A DNA stretch of 64,000 nucleotides. Origin: Imbricaverruca yamaguchii. Lineage: Eukaryota > Arthropoda > Thecostraca > Neoverrucidae. Below are positions 40,022 through 52,505 of this stretch, piece by piece. Under the pieces are notes generated by a model. That model did not search any database. It saw nothing but the letters and a program-made list of their open reading frames with translations, and was not told where the DNA came from. A program made the position numbers and the translations under genes. Within the stretch, counting starts at the first letter, position 1. Each line of letters opens with the position of its first letter. The DNA is taken from NCBI GenBank assembly GCA_034440575.1, contig JAOTOL010001392.1, positions 811,408 to 875,407 on the forward strand, in the 5' to 3' direction.

Positions 40022-41212
40022 GGACGACACTGACACACCGAGGGGTACCCCCCGGCACCGACACACCGAGAGGTACCCCCCCCCCGGCACCGACACACCG
40101 AGGGGTACCCCCGGCACCGACACACCGAGGGGTACCCCCGGCACCGACACACCGAGGGGTACCCCCCCGGCACCGACACACCGAGAGGTACCCCCCCCCC
40201 CGGCACCGACACACCGAGGGGTACCCCCGGCACCGACACACCGAGAGGTACCCCCCGGCACCGACACACCGAGAGGTACCCCCACGGCACCGAGACACCG
40301 AGAGGTACCCCCCCCGGCACCGACACACCGAGAGGTACCCCCCGGCACCGACACACCGAGAGGTACCCCCGGCACCGACACACCGAGGGGTACCCCCGGC
40401 ACCGACACACCGAGAGGTACCCCTCCCCCGGCACCGACACACCGAGAGGTACCCCCGGCACCGACACACCGAGGGGTACCCCCCGGCACCGACACACCGA
40501 GAGGTACCCCCACGGCACCGACACACCGAGGGGTACCCCCCCCGGCACCGACACACCGAGAGGTACCCCCACGACACCGAGACACCGAGAGGTACCCCCA
40601 CGGCACCGACACACCGAGAGGTACCCCCACTCCGCCCACAGGCGCTGACACACCGAGAGGTACCCCGGCACCGACACACCGAGGGGTACCCCCGGCACCG
40701 ACACACCGAGAGGTAACCCCGGCACCGACACACCGAGAGGTACCCCCGGCACCGACACACCGAGAGGTACCCCCGGCACCGACACACCGAGAGGTACCCC
40801 CACGACACCGAGACACCGAGAGGTACCCCCACGGCACCGACACACCGAGAGGTACCCCCACTCCGCCCACAGGCGCTGACACACCGAGAGGTACCCCGGC
40901 ACCGACACACCGAGGGGTACCCCCCGGCACCGACACACCGAGAGGTAACCCCGGCACCGACACACCGAGAGGTACCCCCCCGGCACCGACACACCGAGAG
41001 GTACCCCCGGCACCGACACACCGAGAGGTACCCCCACGGCACCGACACACCGAGAGGTACCCCCACTCCGCCCACAGGCGCTGACACACCGAGAGGTACC
41101 ACCCCGGCACCGACACACCGAGGGGTACCCCCACGGCACCGACACACCGAGAGGTACCCCCTCGGCACCGACACACCGAGAGGTACCCCCACAGCACCAA
41201 CACACCGAGAGG
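40022..41212 (+). repeat. 27- to 31-bp minisatellite
   Basis: The unit is CACCGACACACCGAGAGGTA plus a variable C run and GG. Length differs mainly in the poly-C part. A longer form carries CTCCGCCCACAGGCGCTG. About 40 units. Continues after a LINE insertion at 42141-42334. Confidence 0.96.
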
Positions 41213-42140
41213 TAGGAGGATAGATGAGAAACATTCGTGTAAGAACCTTGGGGTAACATTTGATCGCCACATGTCTTGGGATTCCCATGTAGCTGTTGTT
41301 GTCCAGAAGTGTACTGGGTTCCTTCTGGCCCTGAACCATCTGCGTCACCATCTGCCGACCAACACCCTCTTCACTATAGTCAATAGCCTAGTTATATCCA
41401 ATATCCGATACTGCATATCTGTTTACGGGAACGGGTCGTCAGCAAATATCCACAGACTAGACAAGATCATTAACTTCGCCACTAGAGTCGTGTCAGGTCT
41501 CCGAAAATTTGATCATATTACTGATGTCCGAAACGAGTTGGGTCTCCTCACTGCAGCTGATCTGTACCTATTTCACAGTCTCACTTTGCTCCACAAGATC
41601 ATTCTGACGGGTGAGCCTACGCACATTGCCGGTGAAATCACTTCAAACTCTACCCTGCGAAGCCGTCACACACGTGCAGACGACCATCTGCGCCTGCCAG
41701 CCATACACAGAGAGGCTGGCCGCAGGAGATTTCTCTACTCGTCTGTCTTCCACTACAACAAACTTCCTACTGAAACTAAAACATCGAGGCTGTCTAACTT
41801 CAAGAAACAGGCACTAGCGTATCTCCACGAACAACACTAGTCCCACAAAAAACTTACAACATGGATATGTGTACACTACGAAGTCACCTTTAGGCCATCG
41901 CTTTCCTATCACTTATACAAGCCACTCGTGTATAGCTCGTGTCGCAAGTACGGTGTATGCAGTGCGGAAAGTGATATGGATATTGTATTATGTTGTACGA
42001 ATGTTTGTTGCGCATCTGCTCCCACTATTGACCACACATCTATCCTTTCTTTGTAAATATCTGTGAGTTCAGCCCAGACTGTCCGTAACAGCCACTGCAC
42101 GTGGAGGACATGTATTGTTAAATAAATAAATAAATAAATA
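41213..42140 (+). mobile_element. 5'-truncated CR1-like LINE inserted in the minisatellite
   Basis: The minisatellite is interrupted at GAGAGGTA (41212) and resumes at GGTACCCCC (42139 onward). The insert encodes the C-terminal RT region: VVVQKCTGFLLALNHLRHHL, SNIRYCISVYGNGSS, the HYNKLPTETK-type end, stop at 41840. A roughly 280-bp 3' UTR and an (AAAT)n tail at 42118-42140 follow, typical of CR1/L2-type elements. GGTA may be the short target duplication. Confidence 0.85.
41271..41840 (+). pseudogene. CR1-like RT C-terminal fragment, intact frame
   Basis: 189 codons without a stop: thumb and C-terminal connection of a LINE RT (LFTIVNSLVISNIRYCISVY, LDKIINFATRVVSGLRKF, GRRRFLYSSVFHYNKLP). The RT catalytic core is missing because of 5' truncation. 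The open frame suggests a recent insertion. Confidence 0.8.
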
Positions 42141-42334
42141 GGTACCCCCGGCACCGACACACCGAGAGGTACCCCCACGGCACCGACACACCGAGAGGTA
42201 CCCCCACGGCACCGACACACCGAGAGGTGCCCCCACGGCACCGACACACCGAGAGGTACCCCCTGGCACTGACACACCGGGAGGTACCCCCACGGCACCG
42301 ACACACCGAGAGGTACCCCCACTCCGCCCACAGG
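42141..42334 (+). repeat. Minisatellite continued
   Basis: About seven more CACCGACACACCGAGAGGTA units, then the CTCCGCCCACAGG form leading into segmental duplication copy 2. Confidence 0.93.
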
Positions 42335-43161
42335 CGCTGACACACCGAGAAGTACCCCCACGGCACCCACAGGCGCTGACATCCCGTCACCTCAACTGCG
42401 GCCACGCCGGCAGTCTCCGTCCCTGCTCATACCCTCGAGGCCCGGTGGCAACGAAGGCCACCGGCCTACTTGAAGTACTATAGGACAGAGTCTATAGGAC
42501 CCATCTACCTACTCCCGTATGACGGTCCTATAGTCATATAGTCCTTGGTGGCCGACGGTGGCAGCCGCTTTGGTCAATCGTGAGCGACGCGATCGATGCT
42601 CTGTGGTGTGGTGTGGTGTGGTCCCTGGTGGTCCATCTGTCCGGCTGCGTCCAGGCGCAGACGTGCTCGGTTCATGTTGGAGCTTTAGAAGTTGAAAACT
42701 GGGGATGATGTCGGGATTGACCTTTTGTATATTAACCTGGTTCTACGCTATAAACGTATTCTTTCTGTGTGACTCCAGGTTAAATCCAGGAGCATTCAGT
42801 TGATGTGTTTACTATAATTCAGCTCAAGTATATCGCTTTGATCGAGAGTGATTTGAAACATAAATTTAAGAAAACAATTATTAAAATATGTTTTACAACG
42901 GGAATGCACATGTAAGATAAATATGGGGCCTTTTCTGGAGGTAGTAGTCTTGTGTAGTCTCACAAGTAGTCGGGGGTCTCACAAGTAGTCTCACAAGGGG
43001 GTAGTAGTCTCCTTCTGTCATGTGCTATCAAATATGGCAGTGAAGAAGGAGACAATCATGAATCATTTGTGGCAAAAGTGAAACTCCCAGTGGATGCAGC
43101 TTCTAGGCTGCAGGTGAATCATCAACCCAGGAGGTTGTTGCTATCTCGCAAGGCACTTGGT
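42335..43161 (+). repeat. Direct segmental duplication, copy 2
   Basis: Matches 34372-35207 with one 9-bp deletion. Right end at GGCACTTGGT, after which the copies diverge. Here the left border is the full minisatellite, whereas copy 1 has a single unit. Includes the exon-like EEGDNHESFVAKVKL piece at about 43041-43113, which in this copy can run on to a stop at 43410. Confidence 0.95.
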
Positions 43162-43427
43162 GTGTTTAAGCTATTTCGTTTGTTCCTTTTTTGCCTATCT
43201 CATGCTTACCAGCCTTTTGCTGACACATCTGTGCCACAGTGCCATGCACTACACCTTTGGGGGCACACCAACCCAATAAAACTAGACTACCATGCCTCGG
43301 AGGGGAAACACCCCACCCAAACTGACTACTTGGCTCATGAATGTCTTGCACCAGGCATAATCTTGCGGGAAGGACTAAAAAACAGACACCATCTCACCGA
43401 CACGGTTTGACCGACACCATCTCGCCG

Positions 43428-45222
43428 ACATGGACCATCTCAGCAACCGCTGGCTCGATCTTCATGAAACCTACACCAAACGATCGCCAGTGTGCCAGAG
43501 GCGTGCCGTTTGGACTTTCGTGACCTTGGGTCAGGTCAAAGGTCACCAAATTGAAGAAAAACATAAGTTTGGAATTATTGACATGGCTGATCTCGGCAAC
43601 CGCTGGTTCGATCTTAATGAAACCTTCACCAAACGAACGGCCGTGTGCCGGAGGCGTGCCGTTTGGACTTTCGTGACCCTGGATCAGGTCAAAGGTCACG
43701 AAATCGCAGAAACACAATTTTAGGCTAACCGACATGACCGATCTCGGTAACCGCTGGGTCGATTCCAATGAAACATTCACCAAACGAACGGCCGTGTGCC
43801 GGAGGCATGCCGTTTGGACTTTCGTGACCCTGTGTCAGGTCAAAGGTCACGAGATCGCAGAAAAACCATAGTTTTAGGCTCACCGACATGGCCGATCTCG
43901 GTAACCGCTGGGTCGATTCCAATGAAACCTTCATCAAACGAACGGCCGTGTGCCGGAGGCGTGCCGTTTGGACTTTCGTGACCCTGGATCAGGTCAAAGG
44001 TCACGAAATCGCAGAAAAACACAATTTAGGGCTCACCGACATGGCCGATCTCGGTAACCGCTGGGTCGATTCCAATGAAACCTTCACCAAACGAACGGCC
44101 GTATGCCGGAGGCGTGCCGTTTGGACTTTCGTGACCCTGGGTCAGGTCAAAGGTCACGAAATCGCAGAAAAACCATAGTTTTAGGCTCACCGACATGGCC
44201 GATCTCGGTAACCGCTGGGTCGATTCCAATGAAACCTCCACCAAACGAACGGCCGTGTGCCGGAGGCGTGCCGTTTGGACTTTCGTAACCCTGGGTCAGG
44301 TCAAAGGTCACAAAATCGCAGAAAAACACAATTTTAGGCTCACCGACATGGCCGATCTCGGTAACCGCTGGGTCGATTCCAATGAAACCTTCACCAAACG
44401 AACGGCCGTATGCCGGAGGCGTGCCGTTTGGACTTTCGTGACCCTGGGTCAGGTCAAAGGTCACGAAATCTCAGAAAAACCATAGTTTTAGGCTCACCGA
44501 CATGGCCGATCTCGGTAACCGCTGGGTAGATTCCAATGAAACCTTCACCAAACGAACGGCCGTATGCCGGAGGCGTGCCGTTTGGACTTTCGTGACCCTG
44601 TGTCAGGTTAAAGGTCACGAGATCGCAGAAAAACCATAGTTTTAGGCTCACCGACATGGCCGATCTCGGCAACCGCTGGGTCGATTCCAATGACACCTTC
44701 ACCAAACGAACGGCCGTATGCCGGAGGCGTGCCGTTTGGACTTTCGTGACCCTGGGTCAGGTCAAAGGTCACGAAATCGCAGAAAAAAACATAGTTTTAG
44801 GCTCACCGACATGGCCGATCTCGGTAACCGCTGGGTCGATTCCAATGAAACCTTCACCAAACGAACGGCCGTATGCCGGAGGCGTGCCGTTTGGACTTTC
44901 GTGACCCTGGGTCAGGTCAAAGGTCACGAGATCGCAGAAAAACCATAGTTTTAGGCTCACCGACATGGCCGATCTCGGTAACCGCTGGGTCGATTCCAAT
45001 GAAACCTTCACCAAACGAACGGCCGTATGCCGGAGGCGTGCCGTTTGGACTTTCGTGACCCTGTGTCAGGTTAAAGGTCACGAGATCGCAGAAAAACCAT
45101 AGTTTTAGGCTCACCGACATGGCCGATCTCGGTAACCGCTGGGTCGATTCCAATGACACCTTCACCAAACGAACGGCCGTATGCCGGAGGCGTGCCGTTT
45201 GGACTTTCGTGACCCTGGGTAA
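43428..45222 (+). repeat. 154-bp satellite array, left (plus orientation)
   Basis: About 11.6 units. Each has GGCCGATCTCGGTAACCGCT, AACGAACGGCCGT.TGCCGG, TTTGGACTTTCGTGACCCTG, and GGTCAGGTCAAAGGTCACGA. Units are 153-154 bp; those ending CACAATTTT rather than CCATAGTTTT differ by one base. Outer units (43430-43640) are the most diverged. It breaks off mid-unit at GGGTAAATTTCACC. Short frames such as MADLGNRWVDSNETF recur in each unit and are not genes. Confidence 0.97.
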
Positions 45223-48200
45223 ATTTCACCAAACGATCGGCCGTGTGTCAGATTTGAATCATAATTTTTGGCTTCTATAATGATTTCAATGTTATTCACT
45301 TCCTATCTTATTTACAGCACTCACGAGGAACTAACGAATACTTATTTATATGACGTCAGTAATGATACAATGAACACTTGTTTTGGTAGCAAGTGACTTC
45401 AATGAACGTTCCATTTCAACAACCTTGGATAGTTCTCTTGGACCATGTGGTTTGCGGAGTTGCTGCTTGTGTTAGTATGAGGCTGATTTTCGTCCTTTTC
45501 CGGATCTTTAATGGATGTATATCTGAATGGAATGTTATTTAGCGGTAGGAGTTAACCAATTCCGAATAAAGTACAATGTTTACTTATAATTCTTCAAAAT
45601 TTATTCACTACATTTTCGGAGTGCGCATGTGATGAACATTGCAATTACTATTGTAGGTAGTTGTGTTAAGTAATTTTAGCTGTGATTTTAGTTTGGTATA
45701 TGTGTCAGTTTAATGGTAAATTGTAATGTCTTACCTTTAGTCTGTGCATCAAGTTGGTTTAAGCTTTGTGCACACAACTCGTATCATGTAATATGGTCTT
45801 GCTCAACAGAATATTGTAGTTTAATTAGCGATTGGATGAACTTTTGTGTGCAGTGTGAAAAGCTAATTTTGTGTTGAGCTTTCATTTTGTACAAAAAATA
45901 GTTACAGGGTTTGTTTCTGTGGCTTCACAAACATCCACAGGTCATTCCTGTCAAACCCAGTGGGTATTTTTATGCTGCCATCTTCCTCCAGTGGAGCAAA
46001 AGCTTCACCATCAGAAGAGCGGGGTCCAATTGTGATTTTTTCACTGGAGGTTGTCATGGCACACTTGCTCAGTATTCATAGAGCCATCACATTTCCTTTA
46101 TCTCAACAATGTATCCACATTTCCTTTATCTCAACAATGTATTCAACAATGGCCTAATGGTTAAGGTGTTGAGCTCTGGGTACTAAAGGTCCTGGGTTCA
46201 ACACTAGCACCACTCAGGACATTTCCCAATCCCTCAGCCCTCCACCAAAACAGTGGGTGGAGCCATTAGCTGTGATTGTGCATAAAGTTTGGTGAGAACC
46301 AGCCAATAAATATACAATGTATGCAAGCCATCATCAGCTTACTCAGCCAGTCGGCTGATGGTGACATCAAACATACCAAGACAAGCTCCCAGAAGGTTTA
46401 GGTTAGGCTAGGTTATGTTTTCACCCCCTTGGAGATATCCCTGGTGATTCTGTGGGGGTTATTCATTGCACCTGGCTGGATGTGTGTGTACATTTGAGTA
46501 ATGTCACCAATAGCTGACTGGTGGTCTGCTGATGGCGACTCAGATGCACTGTTGATATAAAGAAAGTGTGAGTGGTAAATCTTTGAGTAAGGTTATCCAC
46601 TTGATCCATATATTTGATGGTGAACAACATCCTCATGTCAAATGAATATAATCTGCTTGCATTGACAGAATACCAGGATCATTCTTTGCAACAGAAATAT
46701 GGAATTGTCACAACTATGAACAATAATCTAAGTAACAGATGCAGACCACATCTTTTTGTGGTCATTGATCTGTCATTCAGCCTAAGGGAAGACTATTACT
46801 CCACAGTTTGGATCTGCCACAATGTGGTGCTATTTGGATTTGGATGTGCTGCAATTTGGTGTGAACTAAAATTCCAATCATCAAGGTTGAGTGAGTTAAG
46901 ATGGGAAAAGTTAGCATCTGGTAGAGAAGCACCTTGGAACCAGGGAGCATGGCGAGTCCAGACACCAGATTATAAGCTATATGCTAAAAAGGCAGGTTGT
47001 AAAAAACTGCAAAATGGAGATGCCTAGTGCTCAAATGCCTAGTGCTTCAATGTCTAGTCCTCAAATGAGATGAAAGGTCTTGCCTGGTCCATTCCATAGG
47101 CAAACATAAGTGCTAGTTGAAGTCCCTGAGGACACCTACATTGCCAAAAACATAGACAACATTGGGACTGTATTACAAGGCATGCTATAGACATTGTGCT
47201 ATCATCATCATTATCATCATCATCACAATGGAAAGATTGTGGGTTTGAGTCTCACCTGTTGCTACTCTTCACCCATGACCAATCAAGGTGAGAGATTGGT
47301 GACACTACATGACTCAGTGGTCAATGTTTTGCCAAAATCAATAACCACCACCATCTTGATAGGCACAGTCTTTTAAGGGATACTCAACACAGAATTTGAT
47401 CTTGAAGTTCTCAATGTGCATTTTTATCTTGAAGATCTCTACAACATCCAAGGATGGATGTTGCAAACCTCATTTAAAACTAGCAAAGCTTTTAATAAAG
47501 TTACACATCTGAGGCTAAGTCATCAACTTCAGCAACATGATTGTTGGGAGTGTTGAAAAAGTTAAATTATTCATGGAACAGGGTGTAAATGTCACTTAAT
47601 ACACACTGAATTGACATCCTTGTGAAAGAAGTACTACCATCATGCTTCTTGGTGCATGTTTGTGAAGTCTGCATGTCTTTTCTGTAACTGTATCCCATTC
47701 ACAAGCATCATAATATTTTGCCCACTGCAGCATATCTTGGATCATGATGAAGAACATCCCTTAGTGAAATTTCAGGTGAAGAGATTATCTATGATGCACT
47801 GCTAAACAATGCCAGTTTATAGCATAGGTGTTTGCATAATTATTGTTGGTATCATTATCTCCAGAGAATGCACCTTTCAGAATATGCAAAATTGGAACAG
47901 TCATATGTATGCAATTATCTTAAACTAGGTTTGCAAGACTTACATGATTATAAATAGCATTGCTTCCATGGTGATTTTGACATCTCACTTAACATGCACC
48001 ATGGAGGGCCTTAGAAAATTAGGCACACTGAAGGGGGGTGGATTCCACCCCCTCTAAGATCTCAGCTCCTACTGAGGCTAGAGCAATGAAATTCGCAGGG
48101 TGGATGGGCACCACAGAGAACTCTACTGTATGCAAATTTCATAACCTTAGGTCAATATCTTCAAGGTCAATTGAGGTCATAAGAGAAAAATGTTCTGGTT

Positions 48201-48597
48201 GTGCATGAATTGGCTTCTCAGTGTTATGGATCGCTATTATTGTGTTTAAGTGCTCAATTGGCATTAATGATGTTATGGACATTACAAATGATCCAATACA
48301 GATGCTAGATCTGCCATTTGACCTCAGGTCACCTATGTAGGAGCACTTTAGCAGGTCAATACCTGCTCCAGTTACCAGAACCGGGCTGACCACCCGACTG
48401 CTCCGTTGGGAGGTTCAGCATAATTGACTTTGCAAAGAAAGGAGTGAAATACATGAATAAAGTATGGAAATGCTTCGGCACACAATGACACAGTATATTT
48501 TGGGATGTGTAGGGAGTAACATGTAAAGTGACATCAGTTGCATGACAGTCATTTGCCTTTTTGACAACATTCCAGTTGACCAAGTTTGGCTCTATTA
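45223..48597. other. AT-rich DNA with SINE-like fragments
   Basis: 46148-46215: tRNA-like TGGCCTAATGGTTAAGG plus GGGTTCAACAC. 47235-47285: GTGGGTTTGAGTCTCACCTG and TTGCTACTCTTCACC, shared with the minus-strand copy at 50245-50310. (CAT)n lies at about 47203-47225. A 137-codon frame (46614-47027) is not supported as a gene. Confidence 0.5.
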
Positions 48598-49310
48598 GCC
48601 TATCATAAACTTTACCTGACTTGACCTTGGCGACCTAACATGACTTTTAAATTATATAGCATAACAATATGCATCAAACAAGTCCCTATTGTTGTCAAGA
48701 ATAGTTCCCTTTTGCCAATATACCGGAAAGGCATCAGCGCCGATTTTTGTGATCTGGCGCTGCGAATTATTTTTATTTTAACGGCCCCTAGCTTGAAAAG
48801 TTCTCGGCCGATTTTCATTTTTCTTACTTTAAGCAATGTGCCGGACATTTCCAAGTAGGTACACAAAACATGGTGTGTATCAGCTAGTACAATATGGAGT
48901 TATGCATGAAAAAATTGGAGGGTGGGCGGATTTCGCCATCCCCTCCAGTTCGTGTGTTAGCCTGTCATAAACTTGACCTGATTTGACCTCGGTGACCTGA
49001 AATGACTTTGAAGCAATATAACATAATAATGTACACCAAACAAGTCGCTAGTTTTGCCAAGAACACTTCCCTTTTGCCAATATACGGGAAGCACATCAGC
49101 GCTGATATTTGTGATCTGATGCCGATAAAATTTTTGACTAGCGACCCCTAGCTTGAAATTTTTATGGTCGATTTTCATTTTTCTTACTTTAAACGACATG
49201 CTGGTCATTTATAAGCAGGTACACAAACAATCGTGTATATTGGCCAGTAAAATCTGGAGTTATCTACGAAAAACCGGAGGGGTGGGCGGATTTCGCCCTC
49301 CCCTCCAAGG
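48598..49310 (+). repeat. Two tandem copies of an about 350-bp repeat
   Basis: 48598-48947 and 48958-49307 align throughout (TTCCCTTTTGCCAATATAC, CCCCTAGCTTGAAA, GATTTTCATTTTTCTTACTT). Each ends in a hairpin GGGTGGGCGGATTTCGCC...CCCCTCC. A weaker relative of the end is near 48030. Divergence is about 20 percent. Confidence 0.85.
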
Positions 49311-50511
49311 CGCATGTTAACAAGGAATTATTTTAATGATGGTGGAGTACCACATGGCTCTTTCCTAGAGCCATTTGGAGCCTCCTGGGCACATCAACTG
49401 AGGTTGTCATGCAGTGTCTACAGAGGAGAAACCTTGAGATCAGTGTAAAATAATTGACGATGTGACCTGAAAATTCACAGTTAATGGAATTGTGCTATTT
49501 CATCCTTGTCTTAGGTTTTTACGAGTTTGCCACATGATGTATGGGCAGTCATCATGCACACCACTGCCAAATACTGTAAAATGCATCTGACTGAAGTGAA
49601 AGTCATTCCACTTTTTTAATCCTTCACCCGTCCCGTCTCGGGGGGGGGTCTTCAAACGCCCCCTCAGGTTTTTTTGCGGATAGCAGACGAACGGCGCGCG
49701 TCAGCGTACCCAAATTTCGCAAATCTTTTCCCACATCAATTTGGCATGCTGTTTCAAAATTTTGAAGTCCGGTCATCTAGAATCTACGAATTAGTCGAGG
49801 TCAAGTGAGGTCACCTCGAAAAAAGTTCAACCAGTGGTCACGCTTTAACGGATGCAGATATTTCAATGAAACTTTCAGAGTTTGCTTACCTTTATGAATG
49901 CAACAAAACGTACGAGTGGAATTCTTTTTTTTCGTTTTTGACTAATAAATTTTGCTTATTTTCCAAATGGCAGTTCAAATAGAGGATTCTGGCTAAAGCA
50001 CGGATTTCTTATTGGGGCAAGTTGACTTCCAACAACGTTTCTCGGTCTGCTCTACCCATTGGAAAAGGAAAATTAAGGAAAACTTGAAGGCTCAAAATTT
50101 TCAACAAAAAAAATCGGGGTCCCCAAAAATTATAGCCCTGGTCAATTTGGCTGTCCTTTTCTTATTCCAAATACATTTTGTTTTTTCATATATCCCCAAA
50201 ATTAACCCCAATCAACAGCTGAGTCATATAGCTTTGTTAATCTCACATTGATTGGCCGCTGGTGAAGAGTAGCAACAGCTGAGACTCGAACCTACAATCT
50301 CTTGATTGTTAGGTGAGAAACTTGACCCTAGACTACCTGTCCCCTTGTATAACATAGCACATGGATGATCCCTTACCTGGAGTTGCACTACAGAATGTTC
50401 GTTATCACAATGCTAGATCCCACAAATGATCAATTCGGGTTGAAGCACCCTAAATCCCAAATAACTAACTGAATCCCATATCCATTATTAAAATATTAAA
50501 ATCTGATTTAT
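49311..50511. other. Non-coding, SINE fragment on minus strand
   Basis: 50245-50345 reversed reads as a tRNA-derived SINE: GGTAGTCTAGGGTCAAG, then GTAGGTTCGAGTCTCAGCTG and TTGCTACTCTTCACC. Nothing else recognised. Confidence 0.45.
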
Positions 50512-50763
50512 TAAAACTCAGTTCTGGCACAAAATGACCCTTGATGTCGATGCTACCTTAAACTCCAATCCACTGCCACCACCATATCCATTATGGTGAG
50601 CATAAGCATGCTATTTATCAACGGGATACTGTAAGAAGCAAGGGATGAATACCTCACTACCATGCCCCAAGAAGCACAATGTTGATACTTCTTTGGGAAT
50701 GGTGTTGATTCAGTGCTCGGTAGGTGGTATATTCCACCCTATTTCATAAGCAATTTATCACTG
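50512..50763 (+). repeat. Interspersed repeat family A
   Basis: Contains GATGTCGATGC..CCTTAAACTCCA, TGTTGATACTTCTTTGGG, GGTGGTATATTCCACCCTAT and AGCAATTTATCACTGC, all shared in order with 10322-10506; the 3' half is shared with 51340-51455. Confidence 0.6.
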
Positions 50764-51217
50764 CTTGGGAGAGTAATGAATTTGAAGACATGGCTGGATT
50801 CCTGCCAAAAGATCTCTTTGTTTTCATGGTCATGTTATGAGAATATCTCCTTGATTTCATGTTTTTGAAACATTAATGAGAACATGATTCAGATAAAGTG
50901 AGAGCTCAGAATGTATGCACTAAAAAGCAGTCATATGACTGGACTGGATTCCATGCTGACAATAATCGTAGGCGGGCAGATGTTTTGAGAATAAGTATAG
51001 TTTGAAGCTATTCTCAACGTTACCACTGACATGTGTGCTCAGTGAGCTCACCAAGGTCATCTGAGGTCACCTGAGATCACTAGTACATTCTGCCCATTAT
51101 ACTACACTGCATTGAGATAGAAGGCTGTAATTACCGTCATTGTTCTGGTGTCTACAAGATGTATTGATTGATACATTACATGACCTCCCTATGCTACATC
51201 ATGACCTTGATTCAGGG

Positions 51218-51455
51218 TTAAAATATTGATTTTTCGTTAGGTGTGAGATGTCGAAACGAGCACAGTAGGATGTCGAAATTTGCCATGGGATTAGTGTCAT
51301 TTAAAATGATTTTGATGCCTCAGACTCAAATTCAAGCTGTTGGTGTAGGTTCCAAGGAGCAGGGTGTTGATACTTCTTGGGGAAGGATGTCGATTGAGTG
51401 TTCAGAAAGTGGTATATTCCACCCTATTTCACGAATAATTCATCACTGCCTTGAC
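51218..51455 (+). repeat. Interspersed repeat family A, best copy
   Basis: GTCGAAACGAGCACAGTAGG, GGTGTTGATACTTCTTGGGG, AGTGGTATATTCCACCCTAT, and a TTCACGAATAATTCATCACTG end. No ORF. Likely a non-autonomous element; termini not defined. Confidence 0.6.
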
Positions 51456-51642
51456 TGAGGTCAGTTTTGGAGTAAAACATATTCCTGCTTGGGTACATAG
51501 TTGGCCTCGGTTGTCCGCTGTGAATCTCATGCACTTTGAGGTTGTGCATGAATATGCGAGTCAATAATTTACTCTATGACCTCTGCGAGGTCATCATAGG
51601 TCATTGCACATCACTGAAAATTACTTCTCACGGTGTTGGACT

Positions 51643-52505
51643 ATAGTGATGGAACTGCAGGTATTAGTCACATCATCATCCACTAGTAATTCGAACCCAA
51701 AATCGAACTTCTTGACAAAAAATAATTGTCCACCCCATTCCTTTTTCTTTTTCTTTTTGGTCGAACAGACAAGTTGAAAGAATGAAATATTATGGATACG
51801 AGTCAGAAGAATACACTCTGGAATAATGGAAGTCCAAAGAATAATAGATGAACAAAGAGCAATTTGAAAGAATGTATGTTGCTGCATGACCGACGCAGTC
51901 GATGCGCTCTTAATCTCGAAATAATGTATGTTAGAGAATACAGGTGAAGATAATGCAAGTTTGAAGAATACAAGATGAAGGAATGCAACCTGAAATATTA
52001 CCAGTTGCAGGAATACAACCTGAGATAATGTCGGTTAAATGAATACTGCATCCTAAGTTCAAAGGAAACTGTCTACCAACATTCTACACACATACCAATA
52101 TCCATCTAGCCCTATAGACTTTATAACTTATAACATGTGTGGATCGAACTCCCAATCAATACATTTCGCCCATCCATGCCTGCTTAAAGGTCCTGCAGAG
52201 TGTACACCTACAGGCATAAGTCACATCCTCCTCCACCAGTAATTGAAACCCAAAATCGAAATTCTTGGCCAATAATAATTGTACACCCCATTGTTATATT
52301 GTTTTATTTTGTTGTTGTACGGACGAGTTGAAGGCATACAATATTATGGAAACAAGTCAGAAGAATACAAGCTAAAATAACGCAAGTCCAAAGAATAATA
52401 CATCTATGAAAAGCAATTTGAAATAATACATAGTGAAAGAATACAGGTTAATATCATGCAAGTTTGAAGAATACAAGTTGAAGGAGTACAACCTGAAATA
52501 TTACC
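51643..52505 (+). repeat. Duplicated block with 15-bp periodicity
   Basis: 51643-52045 and 52195-52505 are diverged copies (GAA.CCCAAAATCGAA, TTATGGA.AC.AGTCAGAAGA). Their 3' parts consist of a degenerate 15-bp motif, GAATACAAGTTGAAG. Copy 1 carries an extra about 55 bp at 51880-51935. Confidence 0.7.

Noticed and set aside
39851..41351. Frames of 380-470 codons on both strands
   Set aside because: Artefacts of the CACCGACACACCGAG minisatellite; frames switch with poly-C length.
46614..47027. 137-codon plus frame
   Set aside because: No domain, no codon bias, SINE-rich neighbourhood.
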